This document shows positions 41,807 to 51,728 of a stretch of 64,000 nucleotides of DNA, piece by piece. The notes under the pieces were generated by a model. That model did not search any database, was not told the origin of the DNA, and saw nothing but the letters and a program-made list of their open reading frames with translations. This DNA is from Lysinibacillus pinottii (GTDB taxonomy: Bacteria > Bacillota > Bacilli > Bacillales_A > Planococcaceae). The position numbers and the translations under genes were made by a program. Every line of letters starts with the position of its first letter. Positions within the stretch are counted from its first letter, which is position 1. The stretch spans positions 558,001-622,000 of the forward strand of contig NZ_JANTOO010000020.1 of the NCBI RefSeq assembly GCF_024753545.1, given 5' to 3'.

Positions 41807-44800
41807 TTATGCCTGTACAGTTTGTTCATTATCGAATAAATACAGCACTTTTTCACTTACTTTAATTTGTAAAATCGATTCAATAGCTTCACTATAAACA
41901 CGAAGCTGAACAGCATAACGCCCCATTATTTCCTTTGTCAGGGCGGGCTCCTTTGCAAAATGTGGGAGGATGCGGTCTGTCTTGTAATCTAGCAAGACCC
42001 AGTTACCATATTCATCCTCAAACAAACAATCGATAATCCCTTGGACGATTTGAGCATCCCCATCTTCATCTACTCTACTAATAGTAAATGGCATTTCTCT
42101 ACGTATCTGTCTTGCCTGCTTAAAGCGTTGTCCAATTTCGGTATGAAAGAAATGATAAACTTTCTTTATCGGAACCACTTTTCCCTCTGCCTCTGTTAGT
42201 AGCTGTTTTGCTACTAAATTTGCTACAAAGCCTTTTACAGCTTCAATAGTATCAAAGCCAAACTGTGGAATATGCTGCATCACTGTATGTACAGCCGTTC
42301 CTATTTCCGTGCCTGTTAGCTGTTGATCCTGTAAAAAGGTTGGTCGTGGTGCAATAGAAGTTGAAGTCCGCTTAGCTGGAGTAGCAAAATAATATTCTGG
42401 CTCCTCCTGACGCTGTAAGTTTTCTAAACGTTTAATTTCACTGACCGACGTTTTAGAGCGTTTTCTTGTTGATTTTTGATACGTATACTGCGCGTGAAAG
42501 CGTGCCTTTATTTCAGATAAAAGTGCCTCATCCTCTTGTGTTGTAAGGTGTTGTTGTATTTCATCATTAAATGCCTGTATATCATACGAATAATGTCTCG
42601 TATCAATGGGCTGTATCCACCAATGGGATGGACTGTCCAATTCTTTATATGAAGTGGTAGCTTGGGAGGCAAAGTCACCATGTCTTGCCACAGCTGGTCC
42701 AATCCAGTCTAGATAACTATTAGCTCTAGCCCGCAAATATTCTTGAAGCGGAGCATCACTCGGTATATTTTGTGCATCCTGCCAGTTGTCTCGTGTTTTC
42801 TCCCAATTTTTCACGGAGCCCACTAAAATCAAACGTTCCTTTGCACGTGTCATGGCAACATATAAGACACGCATTTCCTCTGCACGCATTTCCAGCTCTT
42901 TTTTCTCTTTCAGCGCCAAAAACGGTAATGAAGTATAAGTTATTCGATTTTCTGGGTCAATGGCCTTTACAGCTAGGCCAAAATCTTGGTCGAATAAATA
43001 AGGATGATGAAAATCCATCTTATTAAATGGGCGTCCCATTCCTGCCACAAAGACTACAGGGTATTCTAATCCCTTGGAGGAGTGAATGGTCACAAGGCGT
43101 ACTACGTCGTCCTTTTCACCAATTGATTTAGCAGTCCCTAAATCATCTCCGCGTGTACGCATCCGATCTATAAAGCGTAAAAAGCGGAAGAGTCCTCGAA
43201 AGGCCGTTTGCTCATACATTAATGCACGATCATGTAAGATACGTAAATTGGCCTGCCGCTGCTTACCATTGGGCATTGCACCAACCATTTCATAATAATG
43301 TGTATCTAAATAAATCTTCCAAATTAAATCTGATAGTGATCCACGCCGTGCTAAATCTCGCCAATTTTCAAAAGCTAGCATAAAGCGTTGAAGTTTTTCA
43401 AATGTAGTCGTCTGTACTCCCTGTCCTTCACTTCGAATAAATTGTCGTAATGCATCATAGAAAGGTACCTTTGAATCAGCTAAGCGGATTTTAGCTAATT
43501 CATTTTCCGTCAAGCCAACAAAAGGTGCACGCAGTACAGAAGCCAAGGGGATGTCCTGATAAGGGTTATCCACTACCTTTAGGACATTTAATATAATCAT
43601 GACTTCCAGTGCATCAAAATAGCCCTTGGACGACTCTGCATAAAGTGGAATACCCGCTAGTTTAAATTCCTCCACTAAATCCGTCGACCATGTCATAGAG
43701 CGCATTAAAATAACAATATCACTATACTTCAATGGCCTTTCTGTCATTGATTTCGTATCATAGACAGTGGTGCCATCTTCCATCATCTGTCGTATACGAT
43801 CAATAATAAAGCGTGCTTCATATTGTGACTTTTTTAATTCCTCTAACTCAGATGCTTCATCAGTTTTATCCTCTTGCTCGTCTACTGTTTCCTCATCCTG
43901 TGGAGGATGCATCACGACAAGCTCAACAGGTACTTCTTTTTCATCATAGGGCGCTGCTGGCTTTAATGACGCATTGTCATCATAGAGAATTTCGCCGACA
44001 CGCTCACCCATAATTTGAGCAAAAATATAGTTTGTCACGTTCAATACCTCTTTACGACTACGAAAGTTGGCATTTAAATCGATACGCATGCCCGTTGCAT
44101 CAGGCGTTTCCAAAAACTCACTATATTTCCTCATAAAGAGCTTAGGTTCGGCTAAGCGGAAACGATAAATACTTTGCTTGACGTCTCCCACCATAAACAG
44201 ATTTCCATCCTGTTCTTCTCCTGATTTGACAAGTTGTAAGATCGTTTCCTGTAGCATATTTGTATCCTGATATTCATCCACAAGTACTTCCTTAAAACGT
44301 TTTTTCAGATCAAGCGCTACGGGGGATGGCTGTAGCTCTCCATCTACCTCAACTGTTAAAATTTGCAGTGCATAATGCTCTAAATCTGAAAAATCAATAA
44401 TACCTCGCTCTAACTTGGCAAGTCTGAATTGCTCACTAAAAATAGTCGTCAATTCCACTAATGTGCCAATTATTGGCGCCATCAAGCGTATTTCTTCTAG
44501 CAAACGTGCGGGGGTGCGAATAAAATAGGTTTCTTTCATTTTATTCATAATTTTTTTCGCTGCTTCCCGCTTTTTCTTTGCAAGCTCCTGTAACTCCACG
44601 TCTACTAAAGCATCCTTTGATACTCGCTTTAATGTAGACCACTTGACAGTCGCAAAATAATCAAAGAGTTCCTGCCATGTACCTTCCTGACTTATTCGAA
44701 TCCCTTCCTGAATCATAGCAAAATCAATTTCTGCCGTTTCAGCATATGGGGCTGGTCCATCGGGTTGGAGGGTAATTGCTCGCATTTCTGAAATTAGTAC

Positions 44801-45523
44801 GAAGGCTTCCTCCAAACTATGTCGAACAGTCAATTTAACATAGTGGGATAGCTCTAAATCATCAATTGTCACTTCCTCCGCTAATTCATAAGCTTTCGGT
44901 AAGCTCCACAGCCATCTTTGAGGCTCTGCGTGTACCCGAGAAGTATCATAAAGCTTACTAATCAGCGTTTCTATAGCCTGATCATCTCGATCTGACGTAA
45001 AGCTATCCACAAGTCGATAAATAGCTTGTACCTGTGTCTCTTCTTCAGAATCATAGGCTCCTTCTAGAACATCCGCTACTATATCATCTCTTAATAAGGC
45101 TACCTCTGCCTCATTAGCAATACGAAATCCAGGATCGATGTCGAGCAAATAAGCGTACTGTTTAACAATTGCTAAACAAAAAGAATGCAATGTTGATATT
45201 TGCGCCTTATTAATAAGACTCAGTTGTCGTCTTAAATGACTGGAAGTTGGATTTTCTACTATAGCCTTTTCTAGAGCTTCTGACATTCGATGGCGCATTT
45301 CAGCTGCTGAAGCATTCGTAAAGGTCACCACCAGTAGCTCATCTACATTGATGGGATTGTCAGTAGCAATAACTTTTTCAATCATACGATTAATCAGTAC
45401 CGCTGTTTTCCCAGACCCCGCTGCAGCCGACACAAGTGTATCCTGACCACTAGCGTAAATGGCTTTCCACTGATCGTCTGTCCATGAGACATCCGCCGGC
45501 TTTATAGGAATTGTTTGGACCAT
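41807..45523 (-). CDS. addA: Helicase-nuclease AddA
   Basis: AddA is the catalytic helicase and one nuclease of the AddAB complex, which resects double-strand breaks and responds to Chi. It is a UvrD-like superfamily 1 helicase with Walker A SAAAGSGKTAVL (residues about 32-43), VDEYQDTN, GDVKQSIYRFRLAEP, LVTIHSSKGLEYPVVFVAG and MRVLYVAMTRAKERL. The C-terminal RecB-type nuclease domain has GIIDCLFEDEYGNWVLLDYKTD with the catalytic Asp and Lys. Length 1238 is normal. ATG at 45523 follows AAGGAG in the end of addB; one base separates the genes. Confidence 0.97.
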   Translation of the reverse strand: MVQTIPIKPADVSWTDDQWKAIYASGQDTLVSAAAGSGKTAVLINRMIEKVIATDNPINVDELLVVTFTNASAAEMRHRMSEALEKAIVENPTSSHLRRQLSLINKAQISTLHSFCLAIVKQYAYLLDIDPGFRIANEAEVALLRDDIVADVLEGAYDSEEETQVQAIYRLVDSFTSDRDDQAIETLISKLYDTSRVHAEPQRWLWSLPKAYELAEEVTIDDLELSHYVKLTVRHSLEEAFVLISEMRAITLQPDGPAPYAETAEIDFAMIQEGIRISQEGTWQELFDYFATVKWSTLKRVSKDALVDVELQELAKKKREAAKKIMNKMKETYFIRTPARLLEEIRLMAPIIGTLVELTTIFSEQFRLAKLERGIIDFSDLEHYALQILTVEVDGELQPSPVALDLKKRFKEVLVDEYQDTNMLQETILQLVKSGEEQDGNLFMVGDVKQSIYRFRLAEPKLFMRKYSEFLETPDATGMRIDLNANFRSRKEVLNVTNYIFAQIMGERVGEILYDDNASLKPAAPYDEKEVPVELVVMHPPQDEETVDEQEDKTDEASELEELKKSQYEARFIIDRIRQMMEDGTTVYDTKSMTERPLKYSDIVILMRSMTWSTDLVEEFKLAGIPLYAESSKGYFDALEVMIILNVLKVVDNPYQDIPLASVLRAPFVGLTENELAKIRLADSKVPFYDALRQFIRSEGQGVQTTTFEKLQRFMLAFENWRDLARRGSLSDLIWKIYLDTHYYEMVGAMPNGKQRQANLRILHDRALMYEQTAFRGLFRFLRFIDRMRTRGDDLGTAKSIGEKDDVVRLVTIHSSKGLEYPVVFVAGMGRPFNKMDFHHPYLFDQDFGLAVKAIDPENRITYTSLPFLALKEKKELEMRAEEMRVLYVAMTRAKERLILVGSVKNWEKTRDNWQDAQNIPSDAPLQEYLRARANSYLDWIGPAVARHGDFASQATTSYKELDSPSHWWIQPIDTRHYSYDIQAFNDEIQQHLTTQEDEALLSEIKARFHAQYTYQKSTRKRSKTSVSEIKRLENLQRQEEPEYYFATPAKRTSTSIAPRPTFLQDQQLTGTEIGTAVHTVMQHIPQFGFDTIEAVKGFVANLVAKQLLTEAEGKVVPIKKVYHFFHTEIGQRFKQARQIRREMPFTISRVDEDGDAQIVQGIIDCLFEDEYGNWVLLDYKTDRILPHFAKEPALTKEIMGRYAVQLRVYSEAIESILQIKVSEKVLYLFDNEQTVQA

Positions 45524-45524
45524 G

Positions 45525-48500
45525 CTACTCTATCTCCTTCCGAATTTTATCAACAATTTCATTTGGTTTCGCTTGCATTAACTGACGATAGTTTTGTTTA
45601 CCATCAGATGGATCAAATTGACAAACTGCTGCAAACTGACAATAATCACAGGCCGTTTTGGATTTTAATTTATACGGGCTGATGGCCGTGTCACCAGACA
45701 AAATCCCATTCCCAGCCTCCTGATGCTTACGACGTACGAAATGCTGAAGTCTTTTCATATCATTCACAGGCACAATGCGAGATTGCGATTCAGAAGGTGT
45801 TCCATCTTTTTTCATATAGACTGGGATAATTTTTGAGTGACCACTACTTTCCTCTAACTGCTCGTCCATTGATAAAATGGATTCAGCATTCTCAGACAGT
45901 AGACCCTTCATTTTATACTGCTTTAATCGGTCCTCTTCTATTTCACTATCCGTCATATCCTTATCTAGTTTTAACATGGGGTTATGGACATGGACATACA
46001 GTACCCCAGCAGGTTCTGTTTCCCCTGGAAGCCAATAGGTGCTATTTTCCATTGCCACGTCTAAATAGGTAAGAACCTGTAAAGACAAACCATAATAAAC
46101 CTCATTTAAATCTAGATCTCGAGCTGATGATTTATAATCAACAATCCGTAAATAAGAGCGGTCATCTATCGTGGCACTATCTATTCGATCAATACGCCCT
46201 CGCATAAACATTTTCTTACCACTAGTCAAATCAATCTCAAGAGGGGGAAGCTGTTCATGTTGTCCTGGGCCAAACGATGCCTCGATCGCAATTGGTTTAA
46301 AGTGAGACACATTTGCATGCTGCGTCAATGCCATCATCGTGCGTTCCACAATTCGAATAAGCTTACGCTGAATATAGCGATAACGTGCACTAGACAATAA
46401 AATTTGATGGGAGAAGACAGGAACAATTTGCTCTACTGCTTGACGTGCCAACTGTTTAATTTGTTGTTTTGTTAAACGAATCCAGGATAGTTGCAGTCGG
46501 TGAGTTTCCTCTGTTATCCACTTTAACGCCTCATGGAATAAATCACCCATTGCAAAGGTTTCCAAACGGTACTCCGCACGTTCTTCTAAACGTAGACCAT
46601 ACGTTGTGAAATGAGAAAATGGACATCTAAAATATTTCTCTATTCGAGACACACTAGATGTGAGCTTTTGCCCATATAACTCTTGTGTTATATAGGTTTC
46701 CAATGGCTCTGCTTCATTTTTATGAGTAATTGGATAATGTACCCGATCAAAAATAAGTGCCCAATATGGGTCCTGTTGATAAAATTTTTGTAACGCTAAC
46801 CATTCTGGTGCTAGCTCACGGCTATGCTCTGCCTGACGTAGTTGCACCATTAAATGTGCTAACGCTGTTCGCGGATGGCGTAAATACGGTAAAGCACTTT
46901 CATCTAATAATTCAATTGGATCCATTACAACACGCTCCGCTTGAACACCACTCAACAACCCAGCTATTTTGTCATTTCCGATGAATTTTTTTATATAAAG
47001 AGACGATAACAGTGCCTTTCCTTCTTCATCTGCTGTTGGATACGTCAAATAAAGCTTGTTTGACGGTGTGGAGGCCGCTCGATAAAATAAGAAATTTTCC
47101 TGTAATAAACGGTTAGAAGAGGTTGGTGCCAGCTCATAACCAATTTGACTAAACCATTCACGCTCTGTATCTGACAATAAACCTTCATATTCCATCCGAG
47201 TTGGATACACACCATCATTCATCCCTAAAACAAAGGCCACTTTAATATTGGATAAACGAGCTAAATCAACCGTCGCTACCATAACCTCATCTAAGGTTGG
47301 CGGAATGCGAGAAAATTCTAATGTATCAAAGCCCTCATCAAGAATTTTAGCTGCTTCCTCCACTGACATCTCCTGCTCGCCAAACATATAGACAAATTGA
47401 TCCAGTACATTGATCCATTCATTCCAAGCTTGCTCATGCTCACTCGCTGCGAGTGCATCTCCTCGCTCAAGCTCACGATCCTTCATAGCTTGAAGCTTCT
47501 CATATACCTGTAATGACTCTACTAGCTCAAATAAAGCGGTGGCAATATCCTTACCTGTTGACGCTATACTCAGTTTGTCTTGTAAACTCTTTAACGGTTG
47601 ACGAATTTCGTCACGAATTGCCTCAATTTCTGCTTGCATCGCACGTTCTTCATCTGTTTGTACACGCGAATGGAACTCAAGCCCACGATACTTTTTATAA
47701 AACCAACGAGGCTCTTCAAACCAACGTTCACCATAGATTCCTTGCGCTAAGCAATAATTTTCCAATCGATCAGCTCGTTCACGCCAGATAGTTAGCTCCG
47801 CTTGTAAGGGGAAAAACAAATCTGTTTTTACACTTCGAAATACAGGCTCATACTTCCAATTAGACGTCATGATTTCTAATGCCGAACGACTAAGCTCTAT
47901 CAATGGATGATGGAGCATTGTTTTTTTAGTATTTGTAAATATAGGAATTTCATATTGTTGGAAAATACTTGTAATCAATGGATCGTAAAGCTCTGCTTGT
48001 CGATATAAAAGGACTATATCTTGATAACGATAGCCATATTCTCTTGTAAGCTTTGTTATTTCCCGGGCAATCGCGTGAACCTCCGCTCTACGATTGGATG
48101 CTTCAAATACCATTACATCTCCAGAAGTTTTTTTGGTGTGGGGCACCATATTAGCAAAATTTGCCTCTACATGTTGTAAATCTTCAGATTGAAATCTTTG
48201 AGTATAATAAAAATGTAAAGGTGGCTCAACGTCTATGCCTTCTTCATTTGCAATATCATGTAATCGCTGATTCGTTAACGCCGCTTCATGAAAAAGAGCC
48301 TGTTCATCAAAAGCTTCGTCTATATGATCAAACGGAAGAACCACAGTTACATGTTTAGTGACCTTAAGCAATTCACGGACCAGCTCTAACTCTCGCACCG
48401 TAAAGGCCGTGAAACCATCAATGTAAATGGTTGCTTGCTTCATCGTTTCAGCATACTTCAATTGCTCCGTTAAAATCGGATAATACCCCTCACTATCGAC

Positions 48501-49034
48501 ATATGTCGTACCAAGGCGTTCCTCTAATGCCTGCAAAACGACATATAAATCATTCGTTTTGGCTTGTAAGGTATTTGGCGCGTCAATTGCCTTTAAGGAT
48601 TCCTTTACCTCAGCTAAAACAGAGCTATTTACACTATATCGACTAAATTCTTTTAAAAGTGTTTCAATTTCCTCCGTAAAACCACGTTTTCCAGCAGCTT
48701 GTCGGAATAAGGAGAACTCACTTTTTTGTTCCTCCAGTAGTTTACGGATTAGCATTCGATAACCATAGCCATTTACTTCTTTACGAGCAATCCCACCTGT
48801 CTCCTGTAAAACGAGCCATGCTAAACGCTTAAACGTCATCACTTGTGCACGAATTAAGCCTTGCAAACCATGCCTATTCGTTAGCTCATATTCCGTAGAA
48901 TAAGACATCTGGTCAGGAACAATTATAAAAATAGGATGACCTAGTGGATCACTCTTTAGCTGTTCAACAATTTCTTGATGAATAAATACCGATTTCCCTG
49001 TTCCTGAGCGTCCTGAAACAATTCGCAATGTCAT
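45525..49034 (-). CDS. addB: Helicase-nuclease AddB
   Basis: AddB is the partner of AddA; it scans for Chi and supplies the second nuclease. The Walker A GRSGTGKS lies at residues 8-15. The C-terminal nuclease domain has RMFMRGRIDRID-like sequence and RIVDYKSSARDLD. The iron-sulfur cluster ligands are EKYFRCPFSH and, near the end, CDYCQFAAVCQF, the four-Cys arrangement of the family. Length 1169 is normal. ATG at 49034 follows GGAGGG. The addB-addA order and the near-zero spacing are as in Bacillus subtilis. Confidence 0.97.
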   Translation of the reverse strand: MTLRIVSGRSGTGKSVFIHQEIVEQLKSDPLGHPIFIIVPDQMSYSTEYELTNRHGLQGLIRAQVMTFKRLAWLVLQETGGIARKEVNGYGYRMLIRKLLEEQKSEFSLFRQAAGKRGFTEEIETLLKEFSRYSVNSSVLAEVKESLKAIDAPNTLQAKTNDLYVVLQALEERLGTTYVDSEGYYPILTEQLKYAETMKQATIYIDGFTAFTVRELELVRELLKVTKHVTVVLPFDHIDEAFDEQALFHEAALTNQRLHDIANEEGIDVEPPLHFYYTQRFQSEDLQHVEANFANMVPHTKKTSGDVMVFEASNRRAEVHAIAREITKLTREYGYRYQDIVLLYRQAELYDPLITSIFQQYEIPIFTNTKKTMLHHPLIELSRSALEIMTSNWKYEPVFRSVKTDLFFPLQAELTIWRERADRLENYCLAQGIYGERWFEEPRWFYKKYRGLEFHSRVQTDEERAMQAEIEAIRDEIRQPLKSLQDKLSIASTGKDIATALFELVESLQVYEKLQAMKDRELERGDALAASEHEQAWNEWINVLDQFVYMFGEQEMSVEEAAKILDEGFDTLEFSRIPPTLDEVMVATVDLARLSNIKVAFVLGMNDGVYPTRMEYEGLLSDTEREWFSQIGYELAPTSSNRLLQENFLFYRAASTPSNKLYLTYPTADEEGKALLSSLYIKKFIGNDKIAGLLSGVQAERVVMDPIELLDESALPYLRHPRTALAHLMVQLRQAEHSRELAPEWLALQKFYQQDPYWALIFDRVHYPITHKNEAEPLETYITQELYGQKLTSSVSRIEKYFRCPFSHFTTYGLRLEERAEYRLETFAMGDLFHEALKWITEETHRLQLSWIRLTKQQIKQLARQAVEQIVPVFSHQILLSSARYRYIQRKLIRIVERTMMALTQHANVSHFKPIAIEASFGPGQHEQLPPLEIDLTSGKKMFMRGRIDRIDSATIDDRSYLRIVDYKSSARDLDLNEVYYGLSLQVLTYLDVAMENSTYWLPGETEPAGVLYVHVHNPMLKLDKDMTDSEIEEDRLKQYKMKGLLSENAESILSMDEQLEESSGHSKIIPVYMKKDGTPSESQSRIVPVNDMKRLQHFVRRKHQEAGNGILSGDTAISPYKLKSKTACDYCQFAAVCQFDPSDGKQNYRQLMQAKPNEIVDKIRKEIE

Positions 49035-49279
49035 ATCCGTTTCCCTCCTCTATAGATTGCCTTCTACCTATCTTGATTGAGCGTTAGTAGCGATTCACTA
49101 ACATTTATATATAAATTATTTTTTATCGTTTCTATCACTAAATCATATTCCGTTAAAAATGATTACGCCATTAACAACGATGGTTAGCTATCTTAAATTC
49201 TATCGAAAAAAACTAGCAAATACTATCTATCAACCTTCGATAGACAATAAAAACCAATGAATTCATTTCACAAAAAAAC

Positions 49280-49305
49280 AGCCTCTTCAGCTATTCAAAG
49301 AGGCT
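49280..49305 (-). terminator. Terminator of the TVP38-family gene
   Basis: A short stem (AGCCTCTT with AAAGAGGCT) with an A-run on plus at 49272-49279, which is a T-run on the minus strand. Confidence 0.65.
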
Positions 49306-49313
49306 TCAACTAT

Positions 49314-49952
49314 TTATCTTACATGGTGATCCTGATTTTTCGTCAAATTTCGCGCTTGTTTTAAATCTCTCTCTACACGGGCATTCAATCGCTTCTCAAT
49401 CAGCTTACCGATAAACCATAAAACAACAATCGCAACAGCTGCAATTATTAATTTCACGGGGCTTGTTAGTAACGATTTTAAATCATATCCCAATACACTC
49501 ATACCTAAAATCATGACGAACTTGCCGGCTAGTAATACGACTAAGTAAAACTTTTTATGAATATGAGATAAACCCGCTACAATATTCACGATGACAGAAG
49601 GTGTAAAAGGGAAACATAGGAGGACAAAAAGAGGGCTTATACCATTCATATCCACCCACTTAATAAGCTTCTGTACTTTCTTACTGCCAGTTATAAATCG
49701 CAACCTTGGATGTTTTCCAAAATGTCGGACAAGCAAAAACACTACATAGGAGCCAGCTGCAGAACCCAACCAAGATAATAAAAACCCAAGCCATAAGCCA
49801 AATGCACTTGCATTAGCTACAACGAACACCACTAATGGTAGGAATGGTAAAAACGCTTCTAGAAAAGGTAGCAGTAAACCAATGATGGGGCCGAGTGTTC
49901 GATACTGCGCCGCCACAAGTTCAATATTTTCTACTGTAAACCATTCTTTCAA
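49314..49952 (-). CDS. yhjE: TVP38/TMEM64 (VTT) family membrane protein, YhjE-like
   Basis: A DedA-like VTT-domain protein of the cytoplasmic membrane, related to lipid scramblases. About five or six hydrophobic segments are seen, with the family motif FLLSWLGSAAGSYVVFLLVRHFGK and CFPFTPSVIVNIVAGLSHI. The C-terminal tail is basic. The long frame begins at a GTG (49961) that directly touches AGAG; the TTG at 49952 lies at better distance from AGAGGTG, so I use it. It is close to addB as yhjE is in Bacillus subtilis, and 12 bases after the XRE-cupin regulator in gene order, so probably in its operon. Confidence 0.8.
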   Translation of the reverse strand: MKEWFTVENIELVAAQYRTLGPIIGLLLPFLEAFLPFLPLVVFVVANASAFGLWLGFLLSWLGSAAGSYVVFLLVRHFGKHPRLRFITGSKKVQKLIKWVDMNGISPLFVLLCFPFTPSVIVNIVAGLSHIHKKFYLVVLLAGKFVMILGMSVLGYDLKSLLTSPVKLIIAAVAIVVLWFIGKLIEKRLNARVERDLKQARNLTKNQDHHVR

Positions 49953-49963
49953 TATCGACACCT

Positions 49964-50515
49964 CTATTTATACTGTAAAATTAAATGAAAAATTGTTAAC
50001 CCTTCAGATGTATTTCGATATTCATGGGGTTGATGCCCCGAGAATACTAGTGTATCCCCTTCATCCAGTAATTCATGCATATCTCCGGCAGAAATAGCAG
50101 CTTGTCCTTTGATGATCATGACAGTTTCCTCTACCCCTTCTGTATGGGCTTCACTCCTACTAACAGCTCCCGGCTCCATTTCAACCTTGTAGAATTCCCA
50201 GCCTCGTTCTGGATTATACGGAATAATTGAATAGACACGATAGCGTCCCTCATCCTCATCAACATGTGGCACATCCTTACTGCTATAACGCATGAAATGA
50301 GCTGTTGGCGGCTGTAATAATGAAGAAAATGAAATACGCATACCAGCAGCTATTTTCCAGATGGTTGATACCGTAGGATTGGCCTCTCCTTTTTCTATTT
50401 GAGCGAGTTGCGCTTTACTAACGCCTGTCGCTTTGGCAACATCATCTAAGCTTAAATGACGTTGTTGTCTAATTTTCTTTAATTGAAAGGCTAAATTTCG
50501 ACTCATTTGTTCCAT
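49964..50515 (-). CDS. XRE-type transcription regulator with cupin sensor domain
   Basis: An N-terminal helix-turn-helix (residues about 8-62, LSLDDVAKATGVSKAQLAQIEKG) is joined to a C-terminal cupin domain (about 105-180, with RSEAHTEGVEETVMIIKG and EGDTLVFSGHQPHEYRNTSE). Such proteins sense a small molecule and control neighbouring transport genes. It is transcribed away from azlCD and so is a good candidate for their regulator. ATG at 50515 has GGTGAT upstream; ATG three codons later is also possible. Two GTATAC-containing sites lie in the shared intergenic region. Confidence 0.88.
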   Translation of the reverse strand: MEQMSRNLAFQLKKIRQQRHLSLDDVAKATGVSKAQLAQIEKGEANPTVSTIWKIAAGMRISFSSLLQPPTAHFMRYSSKDVPHVDEDEGRYRVYSIIPYNPERGWEFYKVEMEPGAVSRSEAHTEGVEETVMIIKGQAAISAGDMHELLDEGDTLVFSGHQPHEYRNTSEGLTIFHLILQYK

Positions 50516-50555
50516 TTATAATCACCAATTTTCTATTGTTTATTTTATCAGACAT

Positions 50556-50611
50556 ATGTATACTTTAATAAACATCAAGAACTATCAAACTATTCCATCA
50601 ACAGTATACAT
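50556..50611. promoter_or_regulatory. Paired GTATAC sites between the XRE-cupin regulator and azlC
   Basis: ATGTATACT (50556-50564) and AGTATACAT (50603-50611) are exact inverted copies, each around the palindrome GTATAC, with centres 46 bases apart. They may be operators for the XRE-cupin regulator. Confidence 0.45.
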
Positions 50612-50640
50612 GGAAATTTTTAAGAAAGGATGACCTATTT

Positions 50641-51375
50641 ATGACAAGTACAACAGAGCTTCATCATGATCCGGCAACAAGCTCTCCTAACGATAGCTTT
50701 ATACAAGGCGTGAAGGATTGTGTACCCACTTTACTCGGTTATATTAGTATAGGACTTGCATTCGGTGTTGTAGGTTCCGCTTCAGGACTATCAGTGCTAG
50801 AAATCGCCCTTTTAACTATATTGATTTATGCAGGCTCTGCACAATTTATCTTTTGTGCACTACTTTTAACAAGTAGTCCTGCTTCTGCTATCATTGTAAC
50901 CATTTTTGTCGTCAATTTACGCCATTTATTAATGAGTTTAACATTAGCACCTCATTTTACGCGTTATTCCATGCTTAGAAATGTAGGCTTCGGTACTTTA
51001 TTAACAGATGAAACCTTTGGAGTGGCTGTGACTAAGCAAATGCAAACCGGTAAATTATACGGTAAATGGATGGATGGGCTTAACTTAACTGCGTATCTTT
51101 TTTGGATTTTATCTTGTGTCACGGGTGCCTTCTTAGGGCAATGGGTGGCAAATCCTGAACAATGGGGATTAGATTTCGCCTTAATCGCTATGTTTGTCGC
51201 TCTTTTAGTTTTACAATTGAGTAGTGTCGGCAAAAGTAAAATCGTGCATTATATTAAGTTAATCGGCTATATGGCTGTTATTATGTATGGTCTATCTTAT
51301 ATAGTACCTTCACATGTGGCTGTTTTACTAGCAACAGTAATCGTAGCAACCATTGGGGTGGTGACAGATAAATGA
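50641..51375 (+). CDS. azlC: Branched-chain amino acid exporter large subunit AzlC
   Basis: AzlC with AzlD exports branched-chain amino acids or toxic analogues such as azaleucine. The 244-residue protein has about seven membrane segments; motifs are CVPTLLGYISIGLAFGVVG, IYAGSAQFIFCALL, VVNLRHLLMSLTLAPHF and GTLLTDETFGVAV. ATG follows AAAGGATG at about ten bases. It overlaps azlD by four bases (ATGA). Confidence 0.94.
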   Translation: MTSTTELHHDPATSSPNDSFIQGVKDCVPTLLGYISIGLAFGVVGSASGLSVLEIALLTILIYAGSAQFIFCALLLTSSPASAIIVTIFVVNLRHLLMSLTLAPHFTRYSMLRNVGFGTLLTDETFGVAVTKQMQTGKLYGKWMDGLNLTAYLFWILSCVTGAFLGQWVANPEQWGLDFALIAMFVALLVLQLSSVGKSKIVHYIKLIGYMAVIMYGLSYIVPSHVAVLLATVIVATIGVVTDK

Positions 51376-51698
51376 CAACAACCGCTTATATGGTATGGCT
51401 AATTATTGGCTGTGCGCTTGTCACATGGCTACCACGTGTCATTCCTTTTATTTTTGTACGCAGTGTTACACTTCCAGATGTTGTCCTGAAGTGGCTTAGT
51501 TTTATTCCTGTTTGTATTTTAAGTGCTCTTGTCATTGAAAATTTAATCGATACCGAAAGCGGCAAAATTGTGACGCTTGATTGGCCTGTCTTTATTACAT
51601 TTATTCCAACGCTACTTATTGCACTGATTACGAAAAGTTTATCTATTACTGTCGTTGCAGGAGTGATCATCATGGCAGCTGTGCGATTTTTCATGTAA
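51372..51698 (+). CDS. azlD: Branched-chain amino acid exporter small subunit AzlD
   Basis: A 108-residue protein with three or four membrane segments and the AzlD motif GCALVTWLPRVIPFIF with WLSFIPVCILSALV. It pairs with AzlC. ATG overlaps the azlC stop, so translation is coupled. The unit ends at the hairpin at 51700-51728. Confidence 0.93.
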   Translation: MTTTAYMVWLIIGCALVTWLPRVIPFIFVRSVTLPDVVLKWLSFIPVCILSALVIENLIDTESGKIVTLDWPVFITFIPTLLIALITKSLSITVVAGVIIMAAVRFFM

Positions 51699-51699
51699 A

Positions 51700-51728
51700 A
51701 AGGTCAGTCCCCCATGAGGACTGACCTT
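51700..51728. terminator. Terminator of azlCD (left copy of a duplicated hairpin)
   Basis: AAGGTCAGTCC pairs perfectly with GGACTGACCTT. Its right 24 bases recur unchanged at 52247-52270 on the other side of the IS remnant. Confidence 0.8.
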
